Shown piece by piece: positions 32,815 to 40,465 of a DNA stretch of 49,081 nucleotides. Origin of the DNA: RUG11867 sp964472425. Lineage in GTDB: Bacteria > Bacillota_I > Bacilli_A > RF39 > UBA660. The stretch spans positions 1 to 49,081 of the forward strand of contig CAYYLF010000003.1 of NCBI GenBank assembly GCA_964472425.1, given 5' to 3'. A program made the translations under genes and the position numbers. A model generated the notes under the pieces. It was not told where the DNA came from, ran no database searches, and saw nothing but the letters and a program-made list of their open reading frames with translations. Within the stretch, counting starts at the first letter, position 1, and the number at the start of each line of letters is the position of its first letter.

Positions 32815-34104
32815 CTACGCATTTTCCACCTTCAATTTATACTTAGTAGAAGGTCCATTACCTACCTTTTCTATAACTCCATCATCTAAAAGTTCACTCA
32901 AAATGTTTTGGATGCTAGTCTTTTCTTTCTTTACGACATCTTTGAGCTCCTTACTGGTCGCAACCCCACTTTTTCTAATATAATCGACAACCAGCTTTTT
33001 GTCGCTAGTCGCATTACTCGGAGTTATACAAGGAATAGTGATGATAAACGAAGAAGCCAAAGCCTTGATTTCGACCTTGAGACCTCTCTCTTTATAGAAT
33101 CCCATTATTCTTCGCAATCCGCTTCCTATACAATCCACCCGTTTCAAACGCAAAAAGATTGCCTGTAAATATTTATTTCGCGAATACGAGACACCCGAAA
33201 GAGCATCCTCTAGACTGATTTTATAAAGCCCACCCAAACTGATAAATTCTATTTTGTTATTCTTATATATATTGATGATGCTCGGGCCATCCATCTCCAT
33301 AGACCTATGTATACACATGTTGAATAAAATCTCGCGCAAAATTGACTCGGGGAATTCCTCTATGTCCGTTCTCTCTGCATTGGCGACCATGCCATAAGTA
33401 GAAGAATTGAGTTTCAAATAATCGACTGTTTTATCGTACACCTCGAATATCGAGCCGGTAAATTCTTTGATATCCAAGAAGTTTTGCTTTAATTCGTCCT
33501 CGTACACGGCCACCCTAATAGGAAAATCATTTTGGTCGGACAACACTTTAGCTAAATTCGTATAATTGTTGTTCAAATCTCTCAAATGTAACGTCTTTTG
33601 GACGGACTCATTCTCGATATCGATAGATGCCTTATCGAACACAGGCTTTGCGTAGTTGAAAGTTAAATTCGCATCTGGACATATTGCCGTTTCGAACGAC
33701 AATTTCTCCTTATCTAACAGTAACTTTTGTATTATTTGAGGACTAGCTGGCATACTGCAACTTCCCGTTCGTACGTACACTCCTTCGTATCCTTTAGCTT
33801 TTAAATAGTATACATCGACTCCCTTAGAAACCTTTACTATGAGATACTCCTTACCAGAATCGGTCTTCTTTGGCTGAACCGAAATAAACATCGATGCATC
33901 CGGTGCAATCAGATTGTGAATTTGATTAGAAACCTTTTCCTCGACCTTTTTGGCATCTGCCAATCCCACGACATTCCCGTCGTCGTCCATCCCGATATAA
34001 ATCGTCCCACCGACACTCTCGTCACTGTTCAAAAAGGCGATTATTTCCTTGATTATTCCATCCGTATACTCCCTTTTAAATTCAGTCTGCTCGTCTTCTA
34101 TCAT
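32815..34104 (-). CDS. AlbA_2/divergent AAA_4 DNA-binding protein
   Basis: The 429-residue protein has an N-terminal AlbA_2 (Schlafen-like) domain: EDEQTEFKREYTDGIIKEIIAFLNS, GGTIYIGMDDDGNVVGL, and GVYVRTGSCSMPAS. The middle has ESILREILFNMCIHRSM and GGLYKISLEDALSGVSYSRN (the ATPase C-terminal HATPase-like region), and the C-terminal ~60 residues look like a winged helix (SGVATSKELKDVVKKEKTSIQNILSEL). Proteins of this type act as transcription regulators or in mobile and defence contexts. The start at 34104 follows AAAGGAGA. The gene lies between two 54-bp direct repeats, the right one just upstream of its promoter (-10 TACAAT, 34136-34131). Confidence 0.87.
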   Translation of the reverse strand: MIEDEQTEFKREYTDGIIKEIIAFLNSDESVGGTIYIGMDDDGNVVGLADAKKVEEKVSNQIHNLIAPDASMFISVQPKKTDSGKEYLIVKVSKGVDVYYLKAKGYEGVYVRTGSCSMPASPQIIQKLLLDKEKLSFETAICPDANLTFNYAKPVFDKASIDIENESVQKTLHLRDLNNNYTNLAKVLSDQNDFPIRVAVYEDELKQNFLDIKEFTGSIFEVYDKTVDYLKLNSSTYGMVANAERTDIEEFPESILREILFNMCIHRSMEMDGPSIINIYKNNKIEFISLGGLYKISLEDALSGVSYSRNKYLQAIFLRLKRVDCIGSGLRRIMGFYKERGLKVEIKALASSFIITIPCITPSNATSDKKLVVDYIRKSGVATSKELKDVVKKEKTSIQNILSELLDDGVIEKVGNGPSTKYKLKVENA

Positions 34105-34162
34105 TGCCAATTCTCCTTTCATATACGACAATTGTATCACAAAAAAATATAAAAATAAACAA

Positions 34163-34216
34163 AAATCGGTCAATCGGACACCTATCGACCACTAAGCGAC
34201 CGATTTTTTGGCCGAT
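34163..34216. repeat. 54-bp direct repeat, right copy
   Basis: Matches the left copy (32710-32763) with four substitutions. It lies immediately upstream of the AlbA_2-type gene's promoter on that gene's 5' side and 16 bp from the gerQ terminator. Its cores are spaced about 11 bp, one helical turn, as in multi-site operators. Confidence 0.9.
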
Positions 34217-34231
34217 TTGTGATCGAAACAA

Positions 34232-34259
34232 TAAATAAAAATTGGATACTCTCCAATTT
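34232..34259 (-). terminator. Rho-independent terminator of gerQ
   Basis: Minus-strand stem AAATTGGA / TCCAATTT with a 5-nt loop, followed by a T-rich tail. Confidence 0.82.
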
Positions 34260-34625
34260 CTACTTCTTGAGTTCGCTAGGGCGATAGATTATTTTCTCGT
34301 CGAACTCGACATAATCCAAATAAATCATCGGGACCAAAACCCAACGACCGTCGTCCAGACTCATGACCAAATGGTCCCGCCCGGCTTGTTCGATGATGCC
34401 ATCGAAAATCTTATCCTTCCAATTGACCGAATCCGGAAAAGATATATATGCCTTCGCATGACTGCCGCGGTTCAAACGCAAAATATTCTCGATGTAACTC
34501 TGTTCCATCGGCAGATTGCTCGACTGGTCGTCCACGTTTACGATATTCGATGTATAGTTGTTCATAGGTGGCATATTCCCTTCTTCCGTAGGAAACGTCG
34601 GGTTCTGATAGTAAGTACCATTCAT
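34260..34625 (-). CDS. gerQ: GerQ, spore coat and germination protein
   Basis: The 121-residue protein has a short variable N-terminus and then the GerQ core: LPMEQSYIENILRLNRGSHA, WKDKIFDGIIEQAGRDHLVM and VLVPMIYLDYVEFDEKI, close to Bacillus GerQ (YwdL). GerQ is a coat protein cross-linked by transglutaminase and needed for localisation of the cortex hydrolase CwlJ during germination. It is a Bacilli marker and is strong evidence that this lineage makes, or recently made, spores. The start at 34625 follows AGAGGTGA. Confidence 0.95.
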   Translation of the reverse strand: MNGTYYQNPTFPTEEGNMPPMNNYTSNIVNVDDQSSNLPMEQSYIENILRLNRGSHAKAYISFPDSVNWKDKIFDGIIEQAGRDHLVMSLDDGRWVLVPMIYLDYVEFDEKIIYRPSELKK

Positions 34626-34727
34626 AAAATTTTCACCTCTCTTTACAATATTATTCACGCGAGTTCCAAAATAAGACTTATTTTTCGTATCTCTTAATCT
34701 AAAATGGTTCGTGAAAGGGAGATTAAT

Positions 34728-36851
34728 ATGAAAAATAATTTTGACTTAGAAGTTAAAAAAATACTGAAACAAGCCGAGAACGAAATGTTCGCCCTCAACC
34801 ATCCCTACGTCGGAAGCGAACACATGCTTTTGGCCATTTTGAAAATGAGTCGATTGAAAGACCTTCTTGCCGATTACTCGCTCACCTACGACCTTTTCAA
34901 AACGGAACTCGTAAACATCGTAGGAACATCTCGCAAAAAAAGTGAACTAGCCCTCTATACGCCCCTTCTAAAAAGGATTATCACGGATGCGATAGACGAA
35001 GCTAACGAAACGGCCGGAGGTATAGTACAACCAGAACACCTCCTTATCGGCATGCTCGAAGAAGGTGAAGGCGTAGGAATTCGCATACTCATGAACATGG
35101 GCATAGACCTCGAAAGCATCTACAACGACCTCATCCACAAAAGTTCGCCCGATAAAAGACAAAAGACTTCCATTCTCATGGAAATAGGTAAAGTCTTGAA
35201 CACTTCGCCGGACGAACACATCTACAAAAGAGAAAAAGAAATATCTTGCTTGATAGAAATACTTTTGAGAAAAAACAAAAACAACCCTCTCTTGCTCGGC
35301 GAAGCTGGGGTAGGGAAGACTGCCATAGTCGAAGAATTTGCTCGTCGAATCGAAGCCAATCGTGTCCCGGATGCTCTTTCGAACTACAAAGTAATCGAAC
35401 TCGACACGGGAAGCCTCATCTCGGGCACCCGTTATAGAGGAGAATTCGAAGACAGACTCGGCAAAATAATCGCCGAAGTCATTGCCGAAAAGAACATCAT
35501 TCTTTTCATCGATGAGATACACACGCTCGTAAATTGTGGAGGAGCTGAAGGGGCGATAGACGCCGCGAACATCCTAAAACCTTACATGGCAAGAGGCAAC
35601 CTCAAAATAATAGGCGCGACGACTCTCAAAGAATACAAAGCCACCATATATAAAGATAAAGCCCTCGACCGCCGTTTCCAAATCGTAAACGTCGAAGAGC
35701 CATCTCTCAAGGATACCGAATGCATTCTAAAGGGCATTGCCCCCAACTACGAAACTCACCATAACTGTATAATCTCGGATGAAAACATCAAAGACATTCT
35801 CCGTCTTTCCGAAAAATACATCTTCAACCGTTACAATCCCGACAAGGCTATCGACATTCTCGACTCCGTATGTGCCCACGTCCAACTAACTCGTCCCAAC
35901 AAGAAAAACGCCCTTTCCGAACTTAACAAAAAGAAAGAAAAATTTTTGAAGAACAAAAAATACAAAGAAGCACTCGAAGTCGAACTTCGCATCAAAGACC
36001 TTCAGGAAAACACGAACAAAATACAGATAACGAAAGCCGACATTCAAAAAGTCGTCGAATACCGTGCCAACATCCCCGTCCTCGACACCTGGACCGAGAA
36101 CATCGTAAAACTTCCATCGACCATCAAAGCTCACGTCTACGGCCAAGACGAAGCGATAGACAAAATATGCGAATCCCTCAAAGAAAAATATCTCGTCGAC
36201 AACACCAAGCCCCTCTCCATCCTTCTAGAAGGACCTTCCGGAGTAGGGAAGACTTACCTCGCCAAAGAGATTGCCAACAACCTCTTCGGTACCAAACAGT
36301 TCCTTCGTCTCGACATGAGCGAACTCGCGAGTGAAACTTCTTTGAACCGTCTCATAGGCTCACCTCAAGGCTATGTCGGATACGAAGATGAATGCTTACT
36401 TGCCAAACTCAAAGATTATCCTTATTCTCTCATTCTTTTAGACGAAATCGAAAAAGCTTCTCCCAAAGTTCAAAAACTCTTTTTAGAAATCCTCGACAAT
36501 GCTTATGTCCGCACGAACAAGGGCGAAACCATTCACTTCGAAAATGCGACTTTCATCATGACCTCGAATACTTATTCCTCCGAAGTCATAGGATTCAATG
36601 GAAACACTAAAGAAGAGAAGAACACTTCGTACGACGAACTGAAAGCTCGCGTCCAGTCGATTGTCACTCTAAACCGCACGGATGAAGCTTCGGCCCGCAA
36701 ATACATCCGCCGCGAAAGCACGGGACTCGATCTCACCAAGTCGGATATCGACGACCTCATCGCACGAGCTCACATCGACACGCTCGGTTTCCGAGGACTT
36801 CAAAAAGAACTCAACAAGTACAAAATTAGTAAACTTCTCTCAAAAGTATAG
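34728..36851 (+). CDS. clpC: ClpC-type AAA+ unfoldase, reduced D2 domain
   Basis: A 707-residue Clp ATPase (usual ClpC about 810). It has the N-terminal repeat domain (AENEMFALNHPYVGSEHMLLAIL), D1 with GEAGVGKTA (about 191) and LFIDEIHTL, a middle region with a short coiled coil (NKKKEKFLKNKKYKEALEVE), and D2 with GPSGVGKTYLA (about 501) and LILLDEIEKA. After TFIMTSNTYSSEVIGF the segment with the conserved PEFINRID box (arginine-finger region) is missing and the protein continues at LKARVQSIVTLN; the sensor-2 Arg (GFRGLQKEL) is kept. It feeds ClpP with substrates. No CtsR box is seen upstream. Confidence 0.9.
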   Translation: MKNNFDLEVKKILKQAENEMFALNHPYVGSEHMLLAILKMSRLKDLLADYSLTYDLFKTELVNIVGTSRKKSELALYTPLLKRIITDAIDEANETAGGIVQPEHLLIGMLEEGEGVGIRILMNMGIDLESIYNDLIHKSSPDKRQKTSILMEIGKVLNTSPDEHIYKREKEISCLIEILLRKNKNNPLLLGEAGVGKTAIVEEFARRIEANRVPDALSNYKVIELDTGSLISGTRYRGEFEDRLGKIIAEVIAEKNIILFIDEIHTLVNCGGAEGAIDAANILKPYMARGNLKIIGATTLKEYKATIYKDKALDRRFQIVNVEEPSLKDTECILKGIAPNYETHHNCIISDENIKDILRLSEKYIFNRYNPDKAIDILDSVCAHVQLTRPNKKNALSELNKKKEKFLKNKKYKEALEVELRIKDLQENTNKIQITKADIQKVVEYRANIPVLDTWTENIVKLPSTIKAHVYGQDEAIDKICESLKEKYLVDNTKPLSILLEGPSGVGKTYLAKEIANNLFGTKQFLRLDMSELASETSLNRLIGSPQGYVGYEDECLLAKLKDYPYSLILLDEIEKASPKVQKLFLEILDNAYVRTNKGETIHFENATFIMTSNTYSSEVIGFNGNTKEEKNTSYDELKARVQSIVTLNRTDEASARKYIRRESTGLDLTKSDIDDLIARAHIDTLGFRGLQKELNKYKISKLLSKV

Positions 36852-36896
36852 TCATTACCGCACATTCTGTGGTAAAATCGAAGTGGAGGGACAAAT

Positions 36897-38300
36897 ATGA
36901 AACTATACAACACTTTAACTCACAAAATCGAAGAATTCATACCGAATACGCCCGAGGTCGTGAAGATGTACACCTGTGGTCCCACGGTCTACCACTTCGC
37001 TCACATCGGGAACCTTCGGACCTATATATCCGAGGACGTACTCGAAAAAGCACTCAAATACACGGGCTACTACGTTCAAAGAGCGATGAACATCACGGAC
37101 GTCGGACATCTCACTTCTGACTCCGATTCCGGAACCGACAAGATGGTCGACAGTGCCATCAAAGAACACAAAACCGTCTTGGAAATCGCCGAATACTACA
37201 CGGAAGAATTCTTCAAAGACTGTGAACGACTGAATATCCGCAAACCGGACATAGTCTCGAAAGCGACCGACAACATCGACTTTTATATAAAGATAATCGA
37301 AACACTTCTAGAAAAAGGCTATGCCTACCAATCCTATGGCAACATCTACTTCGACATCACCAAACTAGACGACTACTACAAACTTACGAACCACAAAGCT
37401 GACGACATGGTCGTCGGAGTTCGCGAAGGCGTTGAAGAAGACTCTGGAAAACGCAACCAAGGCGACTTCGTTCTTTGGTTTACGAAGAGTAAATTCCAAG
37501 ACCAAGAATTGAAATGGGATAGCCCCTTCGGAGTCGGTTACCCCGGTTGGCACATCGAATGTACCGGCATAAGCATCAAAAATTTGGGCGAATACTTGGA
37601 CATCCACTGTGGTGGAGTAGACAACATATTCCCACATCACACGAACGAAATAGCCCAATCCGAAAGTTACCTCGGACACAAATGGTGCAACTACTGGTTC
37701 CATGGCGAACACTTAAACATCAAAGATGCGAAGATGTCGAAGAGCAAAGGAGAAATCATCACAGTCTCGACCCTCATCGAAAAAGGATACAAACCGCTTT
37801 CCTATAGATATATGTGCTTAAACAGCCACTACCGTAAAATACTCGAATTCACCTTCGATTCTCTGAAGGCAAGCGAATCAGCCTACTTGAAACTCTTAAA
37901 CCGCATCTCGATGATAAAGTCCGAAGGCGACTTCCAAGACTCTGCCTTCAAAGACTACAACGACAAATTCATGGACGCTTTAAAAGACGACCTCAACACG
38001 GCCAATGCCCTCACGGTCCTTTACGACGTCCTCAAAGACGAGGCCATAAATGGTGCAACCAAACTCGAACTCATTAGAAGCTTCGACAAAGTACTCGGCC
38101 TCGACCTCATAAGCGAATACCACGAAGCTCAACATCCTCAACACGACGAGATAATGGCTCTTATAGCCAAGCGCGCCGAGTTTAAAACTCAACACAAATT
38201 TACCGAAGCCGACGGCATAAGAGACGAACTATCCGCCCGAGGCATCGAACTCGTCGATACGAGAGAAGGAACCATTTACAAACTCAAAGACGTAGATTAA
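36897..38300 (+). CDS. cysS: Cysteinyl-tRNA synthetase
   Basis: A normal-length (467 residues) class I CysRS: CGPTVYHFAHIGNLRTYI holds the zinc Cys and the HIGH-like HIGN (about 36-39), WHIECTGIS and FPHHTNE the other zinc ligands, and KMSKSKGE the KMSKS loop (about 277). The C-terminal helical domain is standard. It charges tRNA-Cys. It follows clpC by 45 bp, with an imperfect hairpin (36855-36875) in between and GTGGAGGG as ribosome binding site; it ends in a terminator. Confidence 0.97.
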   Translation: MKLYNTLTHKIEEFIPNTPEVVKMYTCGPTVYHFAHIGNLRTYISEDVLEKALKYTGYYVQRAMNITDVGHLTSDSDSGTDKMVDSAIKEHKTVLEIAEYYTEEFFKDCERLNIRKPDIVSKATDNIDFYIKIIETLLEKGYAYQSYGNIYFDITKLDDYYKLTNHKADDMVVGVREGVEEDSGKRNQGDFVLWFTKSKFQDQELKWDSPFGVGYPGWHIECTGISIKNLGEYLDIHCGGVDNIFPHHTNEIAQSESYLGHKWCNYWFHGEHLNIKDAKMSKSKGEIITVSTLIEKGYKPLSYRYMCLNSHYRKILEFTFDSLKASESAYLKLLNRISMIKSEGDFQDSAFKDYNDKFMDALKDDLNTANALTVLYDVLKDEAINGATKLELIRSFDKVLGLDLISEYHEAQHPQHDEIMALIAKRAEFKTQHKFTEADGIRDELSARGIELVDTREGTIYKLKDVD

Positions 38301-38325
38301 ACGACCCGACCAGGTCGCTTTTTCT
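38301..38325 (+). terminator. Rho-independent terminator of cysS
   Basis: Stem CGACC / GGTCG with a 6-nt loop and CTTTTTC, right after the stop codon. Confidence 0.75.
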
Positions 38326-38355
38326 TGACAAAAAATGGGGAGGGGGTGCTACAAT
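38325..38355 (+). promoter_or_regulatory. SigA-type promoter with a G-rich spacer
   Basis: Perfect TTGACA (38325-38330), a 19-bp purine-rich spacer and TACAAT (38350-38355). Confidence 0.6.
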
Positions 38356-38360
38356 AGAAG

Positions 38361-38459
38361 CACAGAAGACTAGGAACGAAAAGTATCTATTAAAAAAAGA
38401 AAAGCTTTCGTTCATCATCAAAAAGAAAAAATACGAGAGCGAACCGCCAGTCTTTTATA
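38361..38459 (+). promoter_or_regulatory. Structured mRNA leader of the decayed surface gene
   Basis: An outer stem AAGACT (38366-38371) / AGTCTT (38449-38454) encloses a hairpin GAACGAAA(A)G (38374-38383) / CTTTCGTTC (38405-38413). The ~120-nt leader has no ORF. It may be a regulatory leader or mRNA-stabilising fold; no known riboswitch class is recognised. Confidence 0.45.
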
Positions 38460-38479
38460 TGCCTTAAAAAAGAAAAGAG

Positions 38480-38866
38480 ATGACCTTCATGGACCAAGAC
38501 ATCCCGAGAACTAAACTGCAGAAAAGAAAAAAAGAAAACCTGAAAGGAAAGATAATCGCGATAATCGCTCTTACCCTAGTTACAACTTCGGCTATCACAT
38601 ATGGTTTCTTCTATCCGAACAAAAGACAAACTGGTCAAAACAACTTAGTCTCCGAATGTTTCAATATCGAATTCACTAATGAGTCTGAGTCTATCGCTCT
38701 AACGAATGCTTATCCAGTCTCGGATGAAGAAGGCAGGAAGATTACTCCATACTCGTTTACCATCACGAGCACTTGTGACCTCGCCACTTCTTACCACATA
38801 GTAATAGATACCAAAACCGGTTCCTCGACTTTGGCCATTTTTCTTGTCTTACATCTTCTCTCATAA
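38480..38866 (+). pseudogene. Truncated TasA-like surface protein gene
   Basis: The 128-residue frame begins like a small surface protein: a basic N-terminus (RTKLQKRKKENLKG), one membrane helix (IIAIIALTLVTTSAITYGFF), then CFNIEFTNESESIALTNAYP and PYSFTITSTCDLATSYHIVID, the first strands of a beta-sandwich of the TasA/SipW-associated kind. The fold is cut off after TKTGSST, where the frame runs into unrelated sequence that appears to be the promoter region of a second relic (sbcD). It therefore looks like a 3' deletion product. Confidence 0.65.
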
Positions 38867-38908
38867 GATGTTATAATCGAACTACAAAACCGAAAGAAGA
38901 TTGAACCT

Positions 38909-39146
38909 ATGAAACCCGTGCACTTAACCGATTTACACATCGGAAAAGTCCTTCTAGAACAATTCTTTTCGAAGGCCAAGAATACATACTCGACCAAATC
39001 ACCCAAATCGCCATCGAACCCATCCAAAGACCAACTCACCTGTAACTCATTTCTGTCACACCACTTCTCGACCTAAGAAAAATCAAAAGAGAACTGAACT
39101 CTAGACTCTTCAAAATCTTATATATCCGCCGTACAGACGAACTATG
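38909..39146 (+). pseudogene. Relic of sbcD (nuclease SbcCD subunit D)
   Basis: Three short stretches in different frames match SbcD in order. From ATG 38909: PVHLTDLHIGKVLLE, the metallophosphoesterase start. After a frameshift near 38965: EGQEYILDQITQIAIE, the next helix, ending at TAA 39043. From 39046 in another frame: TPLLDLRKIKRELNS and YIRRTDEL, which resemble the C-terminal part. The nuclease core between them has been deleted. A TATAAT (38872-38877) upstream is probably its old promoter. No sbcC remains. Confidence 0.65.
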
Positions 39147-39177
39147 GCCAATAAAAAACACCAAAATAATTCCTCAA

Positions 39178-39223
39178 AAAAAAATCGCATCCAGTAGCAT
39201 TGCAAACTACATATGCGATTTTT
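39178..39223. terminator. Bidirectional terminator at the end of jetD
   Basis: Stem AAAAATCGCAT (39180-39190) / ATGCGATTTTT (39213-39223) with a 22-nt loop; A/T tails on both sides let it act in either direction. Confidence 0.75.
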
Positions 39224-40465
39224 CTATTGTCTTTCGTTCTCGATAAAAAGAGTAATTCTATCTATATTGTTCTCTTGGTACCCGCACTTTCGTTCCTTTG
39301 TAAGCAATGCCTTGATTGTAGATAAATTTTCACAATCGACATTGTTCAACTTCTTTATCCGTGAGTCGTTCAAAGTATTATCTCTAGACATCGTCTTGCG
39401 ATAATCCTCCTCGTCGTAACAAAACAAAGAGAGTAGGGGATACCGTTTTTTCAGATTGTTCGCAATTGTCAGGCCCTCCGGGTCGAAGTCGCCGTTATAA
39501 TATATTCTAGTTCCAGATTCGACCAACTTATCGAGTACCTTATAAACTGCATAATTCGGAATGCCCGAAGTTATCAGGATAGGTACATCCAAATGCATGA
39601 GTTTAGACAAAATCGAAGGATTTTCGAAGACGAACACTTTCTTTGCATCGGCCGACAAATCGTCTATCTTAGACAAATTGTGAAGATTCAAATTCAAAGG
39701 TTCTCTCGCTTTCTTGAATTCGTCGACGAAAGAAGAACTGCTGCCCAAAAGATAAGTTATCACATAGTTCGACAAATCGTCGACTCCTATTCCGAACTCG
39801 GCTAGAAAGGCGATTCTCTCCTGATTCGTCTTGGGTTCTTCATAACCCCTATACTTAGCCAACAACTTGATGAACAAACTACTATTCTGTCCGTTCATAT
39901 CGAGAAAATGCGGATTACCCGATGTGGCCGCCAAAACCGGCAAAGTGGTCGGCACTAGTTTTTCGAGATTATCTACGATGTCCAATATATTTCCCAATTC
40001 TGTTCTAAATACTTTCGCCTCTCTATGATACCTCTTGATTATCACTTGATACAAACTATCCTTCGCTTGCACGACTTCCAAGACAAACTTGCGAAGCTCA
40101 TCGGACAGCCCAGAAGTGACACCTTCGAAAAAGGCAATCTCTTCTTCCTGTGCCAATCTCTTGACTTCGTTCTTGGAAACGGGATGAGTCCCAAAATAAT
40201 TTGTGAACAACTCTTCCCAAGTAAAATCTTCGTATATGGTATTCTTCAGTCGTCTTTCTACCTTGCCAAACGAAATTCTAAACGTTTGCCCTTCGACCAA
40301 CCTTTGCCCGAAAAAGCGGGATAATTCCTCAGCCTCGAGACTCGTCAAATTATCGAGTTCCACGATGCCACTGTAACGTCCCAACGAAACGTACTTATTC
40401 TTGAGTCCTTCGAGCATTCTCGCGAAGCCCTTGTGCTCTTTAAAATAAGTCCAAAGTTTCATCAC
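39224..40465 (-). CDS. jetD: JetD, Toprim nuclease of a Wadjet system
   Basis: The 413-residue protein has an N-terminal DUF3323-like part (about 1-200, ELDNLTSLEAEELSRFFGQRL, FTWEELFTNYFG) and a C-terminal DUF2399-type Toprim-like domain with IYYNGDFDPEGLTIANNL (acidic DFDPEG near residue 325) and a distal LLTKERKCGYQEN. In Wadjet systems JetD is the topoisomerase VI-like nuclease that cuts circular plasmid DNA once the JetABC motor has extruded it. It overlaps jetC by 26 bp and is the last gene of the operon. Confidence 0.92.
   Translation of the reverse strand: MMKLWTYFKEHKGFARMLEGLKNKYVSLGRYSGIVELDNLTSLEAEELSRFFGQRLVEGQTFRISFGKVERRLKNTIYEDFTWEELFTNYFGTHPVSKNEVKRLAQEEEIAFFEGVTSGLSDELRKFVLEVVQAKDSLYQVIIKRYHREAKVFRTELGNILDIVDNLEKLVPTTLPVLAATSGNPHFLDMNGQNSSLFIKLLAKYRGYEEPKTNQERIAFLAEFGIGVDDLSNYVITYLLGSSSSFVDEFKKAREPLNLNLHNLSKIDDLSADAKKVFVFENPSILSKLMHLDVPILITSGIPNYAVYKVLDKLVESGTRIYYNGDFDPEGLTIANNLKKRYPLLSLFCYDEEDYRKTMSRDNTLNDSRIKKLNNVDCENLSTIKALLTKERKCGYQENNIDRITLFIENERQ

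Noticed and set aside
34968..35522. 184-codon minus-strand frame inside clpC
   Set aside because: Aromatic- and Val-rich shadow of the clpC coding strand with no ribosome binding site; similar shadows over tsaD, dnaE, ffh and jetC were also ignored.
36855..36875. Hairpin between clpC and cysS as a terminator or T-box
   Set aside because: No T-run follows, and the 45-bp gap is far too short for a T-box; no T-box motif is seen before cysS.
38909..39076. Intact 55-codon gene starting with MKPVHLTDLH
   Set aside because: Only the first part resembles SbcD and the continuation matches in another frame, so it is treated as a relic and not as a small gene.
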